A DNA stretch of 64,000 nucleotides from Undaria pinnatifida (taxonomy: Eukaryota; Sar; Phaeophyceae; Laminariales; Alariaceae), in assembly GCA_012845835.1 (NCBI GenBank), contig JABAKD010000013.1, forward strand, positions 9,613,128 to 9,677,127. Reading direction: 5' to 3'. The notes below the pieces were generated by a model. That model searched no databases. It had not been told where the DNA came from and worked only from the letters and a program-made list of their open reading frames with translations. Of this stretch, positions 24,701 through 36,700 are shown piece by piece; positions within the stretch are counted from its first letter, which is position 1, and the number at the start of each line of letters is the position of its first letter. Position numbers and translations under genes: made by a program.

Positions 24701-27700
24701 TTTTGTTGTCGGACTTTTTGGGGGAAGGGGAGGAGGAGGTGGTGGTGGTGGAGGATACTTGAAGTTCTGTACTTGCGAGGCGCTTCTTGCCCGCCTTGTC
24801 CGGCAGGACTGGCTTGCCGAGCCATGCGTGCTGCTTCGCCGTGGCCTCTTTCTTCGCGCGTTCCTGTATTGCCAGAGATAGGTGGTGAATTAAGTAGGAC
24901 GGGAAAGGATGAGATGGGCAGGGATGTCGTACGGGACGGGAAAACACTGGATAGGATACTGTATGGGACGGGAAAGGGTGGCTTGCCGAGCAACGCGTGC
25001 TGTTACGCGATGGCCTCCTTTTTCGCGCGGTTCTTTTTGCCAGGGATGTTAAACGGGAAGGGAAAGGATGGGATGGGATGGGATGGGATGGGATGCGATA
25101 GTATACGGCACGGACAAGGATGGGATTGCACACTACTACATACGCGACGGGACGTAATGGAACGGAACGATATATTATATGGTACTAGACCGATAGGATG
25201 GGATGGAACGGGGTGGTATAACACACATGGCACAGAAAAGTATGGGACGGGATGCCATTTGGGACAGGAAATTATGGGACGGGACACTATTATATGGGAT
25301 AGAAAAGGGCGGGATGGGATACAACACAGGACGGGGGAAAATGGGATAGGATGGGACGTAATATAGAACAAAGAAAAAACGGGACGGCAGCTGATGTGTC
25401 ATTTTAATGTACTGCAGAAAAAACACGACTGACCTCTTCGTAAAGCTCGGAAACCGGCTCCCCCCTGGTGAGGCGACATGTGAGGCAGAACCACTCTCCC
25501 TCCGGGCACACCGCCAGCGGTGGCGTACAGCATGCTAGGTGGTACTCCGCGTCGCAGGAGTCGCACAGGAGGATGTCCCCTTTAGCGTAATCGTTGTTGT
25601 CCCCACACATCTTCAGCAAATCCCGCAAAAAAACACGAAATTGAACGCAAAACAACGGCGACAACAAAGGGAACGAAAAGGAACACACGAGAAGAACGAA
25701 CGCAAGGGAAGAAAAAACGAACAGACACAAAGCAAATGATAAGACAGGAGAAATGAGGGTAGATACTCATTGTCATGCCTTTCACGTCTGTTTGTCAGTC
25801 TCTCTGATCTCTGTCGAGTCTACCAAGTGTATATTATAAAAATAAAAATACACTCCAGCTGTGAGATCGAAGATTTTGTCGAAACTCATCTTTGCAAGCT
25901 GACCAAGTGTATATCTGCCCGACCCGTCTATATATCTGCCACGTCTATCTCCAGAAGTACCTGCCGTGTCCATCTCGCCTTGCCTATCAAGCTATCAATC
26001 CATCTGCCTTGTCGATCTTTATATCATACAAAAAAACGAACCTACCTCGCCTACATATCCATCTGCCAACTTGCCTATCTACCGACTTGCATTACCTCCT
26101 TACCTGCCTTCTCTATGTCTATCTACCTATCTACCTATCTTTCATCTATCTATCTGCAATCACTCAATCAATCAATCAATCGATCCATTAATACCAATCT
26201 GTCTACCAGGTATTCATAAACTTGCCCATCTACCTGTCCTGTCCATCGATCTACCTTTCTTATCTGCCAGCCAACCTGCCTTATATATTGTCTTATCTAT
26301 CACACCTGTCTAGTCTATCCAGCTATCAACTCGCCTACCAACGCCCACCCACCAATCTCATCTGGCTTGTCTATCTATTCATCCAACTTGCCCATCTAGC
26401 TACCTGTCTACCTATTAACATGATACGTATCTCGTCTTACAAGTTTGACAAGTCTACCTGGTATCTCTCTGTCAACTTGATTATCTACCTGACGCATACC
26501 ACCAAAGATGTCAGGAGACAGCACTTGCACCCCTTGACAGACGGCAATTTTCCCAAAATTGCCCTTGACTGACGGCAAACCACTAGGCTTTAATGTGGAA
26601 CGATCAACTGACGCCCTTGACCGCTGTATGTTTTCCCTTGACTGACGGCAAACTACTACCTGGTAAGTTTTAGTGTGGAACGATCGGTTTGAAGCCCTTG
26701 ATCGCTGCACGATTTCCCTTGACCGACGCCAAACTACTAGGTTTTAGTGTGGAATGATCGGTTTGACGCCCTTGACCGCTGGACGTTTTTCCTTGACCGA
26801 CCGTCTCCTGACATATTTGCATACCACGGTAGACGTTCATCATATTGTGCCTTCTGAGGGTGGTGGCTTGAAGAACTCTGTACCTCACCTAAAAACTGAT
26901 TTTCGAGTAGACTGAAAGTGCAACCCCACAAACAGACCCACGAGCTGGGTACACCAAAGCTAACAGACGCGTGCTACAAGAGATAGCAGTTTTTGGCTGA
27001 AACGTTTCCTGTTCGACGGGGCTCCTTAATCCAAATCGTCGGAACTCCCTCCCTTCTTTAACTTGTGGGTCTTTTTTCGTGGTATACCTTCGTAGGGCAT
27101 GGGATTATTCATCGGGTGGCGTTTTCAGTTTTTTCCGATTTTTTTTTTCGGAGCAGGTGAGGCTTGGATCAGAAAACAGTTGGTGCACCTCTATCGTAGC
27201 ATGCGTCAAAATCAACATTCAAATACAAAAAACTCACACTCCGATGATTTTTGGGTTGATTTTGGGTTTTAATTTTGGGATTTTGTAAGGAGAGCCGCGT
27301 CGTTCAGAAAAAGTGTTTTCGCCAAAAATGTGCTCCGTACCTCTCTGCCTCGCCAACTTGCATATTTATCTACCCGTCGGTATCCATCCCGTCTGTCTCA
27401 CCTCGCAAGCCCCATCTTCCGAGAGTAAGGAAGCAGCCCCCGTCACATCAATAACGCCACCACCACCCACTGTAAGCGTACCGTCCACAAGGACACCGTT
27501 CGCGAAATCCTGTTAAGACCAGCAAAAATAGAAACAATAACACGTAGAGGCAAGGTAGGGCAGGGAAGAGGGTTGGGTTGGGTTGGGTTGGGTATGGTAG
27601 GGTATGGTAGGGTATGGTATGGTAGGGTAGGGCAGGGAAGGGTAGGGTAGGGTAGGTAGGGTAGGGTAGGCTATGGTATGGTAGGGTAGGGCAGGGCAGG

Positions 27701-30700
27701 GTAGGGTAGGGTAGGGTAGGGTAGGGTAGGGTAGGGTAGGGTAGGGTAGGGTAGGGTAGGGTAGGGTAGGGTAGGGTAGGGTAGGGTAGGGTAGGGTAGG
27801 GTAGGGGAGCGGGAGGGGGGAGGAGAGGGAGGGGAGAGGAGAGGGAGTGGAGGCCCGGGGACGGGAGAGACCTATATTAAGTACGCTAAACATCGAGGCA
27901 GCGATTAGAAAAGCCAGTGCGAGTGGCAAGCAAGCACGCACCGAATCCCCAACCCCGCGCAAAAAACGCCTGCTGCCGTACCTTGGCCCTCTCCTCGTTC
28001 AACTTATCGTACAGCTCCTTCTCTTTTAACAGGGCCACCGCCGCAGCCACCTGGCATGGACGCCACAACAGCAAAAGGCGAAGTTTGGGCCGTGGAAAAG
28101 AGGGAAAAGTACCGGGTCAGGAAAGGTTCAACTCACAAAAAAAACATACCGGTGTGTTTTTATTCTCTCTTTCCAGCGGGCAAACACTTTAGAAGGAAAG
28201 AAAGAGAACGGTTGATGCAAAAAGACTTTTTTCACCCACGCGAGCGCTGTGCTTTCCTTCGAGAATGTTACGCCACCATCCAAAAAAATGGAGCGTACAT
28301 TGATCGAACACCTATGAGATTTACGGCAACGAGCTAAATTCTTATGGGGCCCATGTATACAGACAAAAAAACACACACACAAGCGCGATCGAATCCACCC
28401 CAACCCACCGATCCACCCCCCATCCCCATCAACGAAAAGGCGTTACGCTGACCTACCCGTGATCCTCCTAGCGACTACTGCTGTAGCTGCCAACCCCTGC
28501 GCAACCCGAATATAGCGAAGTAAAAACAGAACAAGACGAAGTCTTCTACCGTGTGAGCGCGTCCTGCGAAGTAAAACGTTTTTTGTCACCATGTTTCATT
28601 GCCGGTTTAACGTCCATCATTGCTATTGATCACTGAGTTTTACTAGTGCTGCATATATTTATTAATGCCTTAAACAATGATGATTCATGACAACTTACTG
28701 AGAACGGACGACCGATGTATCACGCAGCATGCACACATGACTATCGAGCCTAAATTTGTCGAACTCACAGCTGACGATGTTGGAAATATTTCATACGATG
28801 TTGGAAATAGACTTACTTAATTTTGTCTTTCTCAGGGATTGCCCATCCCTGGCCTCTCAGAGCTCCAACTTCCATTAGATTTGCTTAATTTTGTCTTTCT
28901 CAGGGATTGCCCATCCCTGGTCACTCAGAGCTCCAACTTCCATATTACTTGCGGAACCTTTCCACCTTTTCTTTGCTTTCCAGCTTCGTTCAAAATACGA
29001 AACGCCATTAGTACATACCGGTACTACTACTCAGGTTTGTACATACCATCAGATACCACGCTGTTGGATCACATGCACGCCCAGCTCAGATCAGTCCGGC
29101 TATATATAGCCCAGCAGCGCAGCGTAGCGCCGTGCGGAGCCGTGCGGTGCGGTGCCGTGCCCTTCGCTGCGGTGCTGTGTCGCTGCGCTGTGTGCTTTAT
29201 TTCGAACATAGAGCAGTACCGGGTATAATGCGTGATGTTGTGTACGGAGTACTACTTTTCCTCTTTTTTCTTTTTCTGCGTGTATTTGATCTTTCACGGC
29301 CCCCTGTTTTTTCCCCCACCACCCAATTTACCCCCATACTGCCGATCAGAACGTAAAACCGGTAACAAAAGCACACAGCACAGCTGAGCACAACAGGGCA
29401 ATTTGCTCTGCACAGTTCTTGCCATTATCAAATCGCTGTTCGCACCAAATCATGGGCCTCTTCTTTCTGCCCCCTTACTATATGTTTTTAGTTGCATTCT
29501 TCCTTGCCTTGCGCGAGCGTAGCGGGCGGCGTCAGCCGCCCGCGAAGCGGAGGCCTTGTATTTCATAAAAGTAGTGTGTCATGCAGACCTCGGGTCGCGC
29601 GGCTCGTTGCTACCGGCACCTCAAGTCCGGGTACTCCCATCTTCAACACCCTGCCACGGCAGCCCCGAGCTGCTCGGTAACAATAGCCGGCGTGGTAAAT
29701 ATTCACTTTCTTCCAAACCACTTTTCTCTTTTGAAATCCCAAAGAGACTACCGCTGCTCACCCCATCTTTGAAGGACTTTGTGGCGATGCGCGAACCGTA
29801 CTGCTCGCAGTTTTCGAGCGTAAACCGAAGAATGTTGCTCAGCTTCACGAACCCTCTGCAGCAGAGAAATAAAAGACAAAAACGGCCAGTCAGGGTTAAG
29901 GTCAGGGAGATGGGGATGGAAAATTATGGGGATGGGGGGGGGGAGATATGGAGATGCAGAGGGAGGGGGGGGGAGAGATGGAGATGGAGGGGGAGGGGGA
30001 CAAGGAGGGGGAGATAAATAGAGAGAGGGCGAGGGCGAGGGAGAGCGAGAGCGACAGGGAGAGGGAGCGGTAGCGGTAGAGAGCGAGGCAATCAAGACCA
30101 GCAAGCCGGGTGCAATGAACAAACCCCGGAACTAACACCTACTATCCAAACAAACCTCAAAGACAGAACCAGCGTGAGACTATTACAACACCGACAAAAC
30201 ATAATACGGAGAGAGACAACGCGGGAAGTAGACGGTGCGATGTGGGGGCTCTCGCCCTGAATGCAGGACGGTGGGGCGAACAAGATCCCGCACGTCGTTA
30301 ATGATGAACTCCAGTCTTTCTTGCACGTGAGCCCAGACTAACCCAACCACACACCTAACCCTAACCCGAACTCTGACCCGAACGTTATCCCCAAGTCCGA
30401 CCCTAACCCGAAGCCCTTGGGGCGCTCGAGGTCGGCGGGGGCAGTGGCGCGGCTCCGCAGCGTGTGCTTCGGTGAAGCTTAAAAAAAAAAACGACGGGCA
30501 ATCGAAAGGCCGGCCTCGAGCAATCAGACCAAACGACCCGCAAGTTTTGTTTTTTTCGAGTCGTCCTGCACATAATAGGTCGAGTCTCGTATGGGCGCAG
30601 GGGGGGGAGGGGGGGGGGGGGAGGGGGGCGGACGTGCAGCGCGTTCATGTACTCAAAAAGCGGGGCTCACATGTTATTGTCTCCTAGAAAGTAGGTGCAG

Positions 30701-33700
30701 ATCATGTCTTTGCCGTGCGGCTTCTTCACGCCCTTCACCTCTTCACTGGAAGCCGCCTGAACGGAGTTCCAAAACGCACAAAAAAAAACAACGCGTGAGC
30801 AAATGCGGGGTTCTTAACTTATAAGCCCTTCAGGGCTGGAAACCCATTTCGGGGAAAAATTACTTCAAGAGTTAGTAATTTTTTTTGGGGGGGGCGCTCT
30901 AAAGGGGTTAGGGCTGCTATCTATAGGGTGCTTATGCCACGAGAGGGATAGGATTGTTTCGGCCAAAACATGTTATGCCTGACGGGGCTTCTTTGACGGG
31001 GTTCCTCCACTGAGAAAACGCCAAATATCACTGAAATAACATTAACCTCTTCACAGTTGAAAACCCGTTTCGGAGACTAAATACTTGGGATTAATAAAGG
31101 GAGGGGTTTTGAGGCTCCAAGAGCGGTTATTTCTTTACCCCAGTGGCACACATTTTCCGTTATGCACACAATAAGAATACACCAAGGGGTTGTTAGTTGG
31201 GTTCTGTTTTGATCTACCATCACAAGCCAGTTTTGTCAACCTTTTTGTGTAGCGACCGAGAAAAGGACGATCGCGATATTTTTTCAGGCTTGTGTCAGCA
31301 GCGCGGGCGCGCAGCAGTACGAGCAGGTTTACGCTGCCTGCGCCCGCCCCGTCTAGAAGTCTTTGAATTTGTTGTGTCGTTCGGACACCATTTTTTTTCA
31401 CTCATTGTCAACCAGCAGTGGCCGATGCCAGCCGTAATCATCAACTTTCATCGCCAATTTTCGCGTTTAAACTCCTTCAGAGCCCCCAAATCCCTCCCTG
31501 TACTAACTTCAAGTAAGTAGTTCCCAAAAAGGGTTCCCAGGTGTCAAATCCAAAGGGATTAATCAATCGGGTAGCATTTTTTCATCTGGTATCAAAAAGT
31601 CAGCTTTGGAGATAAGCATGGAGCTACAGCGATAAAGAAGCCTCAGGAAAACTACTATTAATAATAGATGCACCGCTTCCCCAGCATGCGTCGGACAGCG
31701 ACACGAGCAGAGAACCACCGGGGACGCTTTTCAAACGTGGCCACAAAAACACAAAACATTACTATTAATACATAACCATGACAAGCGGTGTTTGGGCACG
31801 GAGGACAAACTGTGACGTATTCGTACTGAAGCGCACTCAAGTGTTCTGGGTACTATGTAGTACCGCTGCGAGGTGCTGGAGCGTGCCAAATGACGAGAGG
31901 GCATACCATATATACAGAGGATGCTGTACTCTTGAGGTACTCGAGGGTGCTATGATATGCTGTAACTGGCGAGATACTGGGGAGTGCTGACACTGTCAAG
32001 ACAGAGTATCCAGGATTTTGTGGTGCTTTTACTGCAGGCGATTCGGAAATAAAACCGTCAGCTGGGTCGACGGTACGCGGCGGCTGATGTCAAGCTCCTT
32101 TCATAACAAACACAAAGCAGCAGCACAAACCACTCCTGTAGAGCCCTACAACACAGCAGCACCAGGTATACAGGTATACCTCCCAGTACAGCAGGATAAT
32201 GGTGCCAGCTATGGGTTAGGAAAGAAAGAGGATTTATTTCTTGCCACCCTATTTCTCGCGGTCATATATAGATTGACTTCACTAGCAAAAGAGCAAAAAA
32301 TAATATCAACTGCTTAGAGCGCCTAGCACAGCGTGGGTAGGTACAATTCGACGCGAGTCGACGACGGAAGAAAAAACTGAATTATTCTCGCGATAAAAAG
32401 GCACGTACCGTAGTGGGGACGGGGGAGGAGGGCCCGCGATGTGACCCCGGATCTGACAGATACTACTGGGATGGAGCGCGAGAGTAGTGCGAGGATGATA
32501 AACCGCATGAAGAAAGAATAAAAAAGCCCATACAGCAGTACGAGCTGGGCCAGCCATACAAAGTAGAATGAGTCATAAAGCCGATTCTATCAGGTAGTGA
32601 ATTACTGCGAATGAGGACTTGAAATTCGGAAGCACTGACCCTGACACATCAGCGCATGTGCAAAAATAAAAGTATGTGAAAAAATCATGACATTTATAAT
32701 TCGACTCAACTTCGACGAGATATCGACGAAAACAAAAATACACAATTTTTTACACAAAGTTCCGTCAAAAAATATACGTTCCCGATTAAGGAGAAAGTGG
32801 GTATATATGCACGGGTATACATCACTGAGGACACAACGAGAAGATCGATGTCAGTTTTGTCACCCAATTCGTCGATCGTCACGAGATATGGCCAAAACAA
32901 GAGTCTATACTAAGTACGAGTGAAATAATACTTCAAGTACAAGCGTAACGAGAAAAACGGTGTGTACTGCGATGCAACGCTAAAAAATTTTCGATTTTCG
33001 ATTTTCGATCTGGAATTTCAACACCGCCGTATTCGTCATGTCCATGCGAAATTATGTACTGCCTGTCTTTTTTATTACCTCGTACGATTCTTTAGATGAG
33101 TTTAAGGTGCCTTGCTATTGTTGTGGATTGCATTTTCGGTTATACATATTCCTCGAAAAAAGAACCCGGCCAGACACGTCTCGGTTGGTGCATGAACAAC
33201 GCCGTGTCAGATCGTCATGTCCAACTGCGTAAAAATATTTAGCCCATCTCCTGTTTTGACACGGTCTTGGCTGGCCCAGCTCGTAGAGGTCCCTCTAAAG
33301 TGCCGGTTGAGTAGTGCCGGTTACCCGCTGAAGTGCCGGTGATCCCTCTATAGTGCCGGTGCTTCCCGCTCCGGTAGCCGCTATAGTGCCAGGATTTCCG
33401 GCTCCGGTTGCCGCTATAGTGCTGGTATAATCGGCACTGCAGCGCCAACCGGCACTATAGAGGGAACCCTACTGCTGCTGTACAATTAAAAAAAAAAAAT
33501 AGGTGCGAGCCTCGAAGGTTAGTTTACGGAGATCCACCGCTGTTACTATTAATAATAGCAGCATGACATATCAAACACAAAAGGGGGGAAAATAGCACCC
33601 GCCTTTGCATAATTATAGTGTTTGACCCAATTTTGGTGTTGGCTGGTCTTGCCATGAATACAGAGCCTCAATCGCACACACACAGCAGAGTCGTAGCGTA

Positions 33701-36700
33701 GGAGAGCTCGCCTGAACGGTGCCGACTCTGTGCTTGTCTGTATGATTTCATCCTGCTAACAATGGATCTCCGTACAATAGTAATACTCGCTGTACGTAGC
33801 GGTGTGGAAAAACACGCCGGCTAGTTGTTGCTGTTGTTGGTGTTGTTGTTGTCTCACATTGACTCTTGTCAAACATCTACGATAGTCCGTGGTCACACAA
33901 AGGTGCTGGAGCCCTAGGAAGATCTGAAAAAACAAACGAAATCAAAATTCGTCCGGGAAATACTACGCTTTCCCGCCTAAAAACGCACGATACGAAGAAG
34001 GCGCACAAGTGAAATGATCCAATGTGCTGGTATTCATACCTGAGTCAGAGTGTCACGAGTTATTATCATATACCAGGTACTGCTGTACCCTGTAACTGAA
34101 TCGATACTTCTAGCCACAATAACTCTGTACACTTTTTGTCGCAATTACTCTGGTGCGCTGGCTTGCATGTTTTCAAAAGGCGCACGTCCTGGGACGAGCG
34201 CTGGGTGGAGCCGCCGATAAACAGGCGAGGCGGGCTCAGGGTGCGATGGCCCAGAATTGGAAGCAGAAGTTTCGTGCTGTAGTCCGGAACCGCTGGTAGC
34301 CGTAGTCGTCGGCAAGTAGCGTTGCCCATCGGTCGAAGACGTCGAGCGGAGCATCCTGGTTGGGCTCGGCGTCTTGGCATCCTCGGCACCCCTGCCCCTA
34401 CGGTCCAACGACACTATCCTGCCTTTGCAGCTAACAGGCCTTGTTTCTCTGTTGTGTTCGCGTGCTCATTGCGGTTAGCATTGCATATCCAAATACAAAT
34501 CACCCTGCTATATTTGCAATGATGTGTATCTCTGTCTCGTAGTTGGCGACCACAGCAGAGCTCATCTCTCCATTAACAGGAGGCATCGGCACGGACACCC
34601 TGTCGTACTTGGGCTGGGTGTAGATGGGTGGAAAAATCAGTGTAACGTCAAGAACACACGTACCCTCTAACTGAAATGGTACTTCGAACCATGTGTGTTG
34701 TCTTCACATCAAACCGTTATTTCTACCCAAGGACAGCAGCAGCACACCCATAGGTGGCGGCTCTACATGCCTAACGACAACCAGAACGTGCACGGGGTAA
34801 TGCTTACGTTTTTCCAGGAGTGTTTTTCAGCTCACTTTGCACATTGATTCATTTCACTTGTGCGCCTTCTTCGTCTCGTGTGTTTTAGGCGGTAAAGCGT
34901 AGCATTTCCCGGCCGAATTTTGATTTCTTCATGGATTCTCGGATCTTCCAAATAATAGGACTCCAGCACCTTTGTGCAGCTGCCTTTGCGTGACCACGGA
35001 CTCTAGATTTGTGACAAGAGTTAATGTGAACTACTGCGAGAGACAACAAGCTACAGCAGTACTCGTACTCCAGACTCAATACCACGTTGTTCTCTCCCAG
35101 GTGCCATTGATGATGGACGTGATACCCTCTGTTAGCCCAATGCCATCCTGAGCCAGTTCCTAGCGTCTGCTAGTATGACATTTTTCTTTCCTTTCTTCTT
35201 CTTTTTCTTCTTTTTGTCTCTTCTTTTTTTTTCCTTGCTTTCTTGTCTTCTTCTTTTTGCTTGCCTTTTTCGTCTTGTTTCGTTTTTTTTCTCTTTTCTT
35301 TCCTTTCCTTTATCTTCTTTTCTTTTCTTTGTTTCTTTTTTTCCAATTGACTTACGCCTGTCGTGCGTATGCGTAGTGATCGATATCACGTGTAATATAT
35401 ACGTGGTAGTCTTCCTTGGGTGGCAATCGGAATATTTGGTTTCTCCAGGCGTGAGTAGTGAGACGTATGCACCGGCCTGGACCTGGCACATCTTAGACTG
35501 ACTCCCGATTTCACTTTTATATGTTTCTGGTGGGGGCATGAATTGCGTCGGCTGTGATATATGCGTGTACCACCTTGGGTTGTGTGTGTGTTTTCCCTGG
35601 GGTATTCCTCAGCTCCAGAGTGACTGGAGCCTGGCCTGTGACCACGGACTTAATTATGCGAGTTAATGTGAGAACAACAACAACAACAACAACAACAACA
35701 ACCACGAATGGCGATGGCAAGTACAGCAGCGTGGTACACGATTTAAGAGTCTCTCCGAACAGGCCAGTGCTTCGTACCGCTCTTACCTACCTGGTACCTG
35801 GTATGATATCTCCTCGCCGCTCTTGGATTTTGCATTATATAGGTTTTAGTATAGGCGTCACAATAATTTATATTCTAGTATGTATAGGCATCACAAGGCG
35901 CGACTAAGCCGATGTTACCGTCCGTTTTCTCTTATGGCAGGCGCACTTAATATCGGATACCCCTCTGTACGCATAGTCACTCAACCCTTTGGGAGTTACA
36001 GCGGGAAAGTACGAGCGAAATAAAGTAGTGTAATACAACGTGCGACTTCGTAAGCCGATATAACCGTCCGTCTTCTCTTATGGCAGGCGCTCTTAAATCG
36101 GATACCCCTCTGTACGCATAGTCACTCAACCCTGCGGGAGTTACAGCGGGAAAGTACGAGCGAAATAAAGTAGTATCATACAAAAAACGTCATCATATAT
36201 TAGAAAACGGGCGATCGATGTAGTACGCAGGTTGCACATATGAGTATCGACCCCAAATTCGTCGAACTCACAGCTGACGTTGTTAGAATAATGTTAACAA
36301 ATACCCTGGTAACGATTACAGCATGTGCAGCACGGCAGCATCGGTCAAAAACCGGAGTACGGGCTGCAGGGTGAGCCGATGGCTCACCACGTTTCCACAC
36401 TCCTACCAGTATGTACGACAAGCAAGCAGCGAGGCGCTGTTCATGCTCGACCTGCTTCGTCCTCAACATTCAACCGTTAGAATCGTCGTACTTCTCGTAT
36501 TTTAATACTGGTAAACTAGTACCATGTACCAGGTACAAAAAATGCAATCGTACTACGTAGTTGTGCTTGAAAGTATGCTCGTGAATCGAGATTGCAGAAC
36601 TACAAAAAAGGAGGTGGCCTCTAGCGTGTACTAATGCTGCTGGTACGCAGTGAAAAGACACTGCAAAAAACGAAAAAAAAAAATGAAAAACCAAAAAAAG

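Noticed and set aside
23583-24881. Several plus-strand ORFs opposite exon 9
   Set aside because: GC-rich triplet shadows; the minus strand contains the zinc ligands and AT-hooks in order.
27513-27962. Minus-strand ORF with L-P-Y-P-T repeats
   Set aside because: Translation of the TAGGG array in the intron before exon 7.
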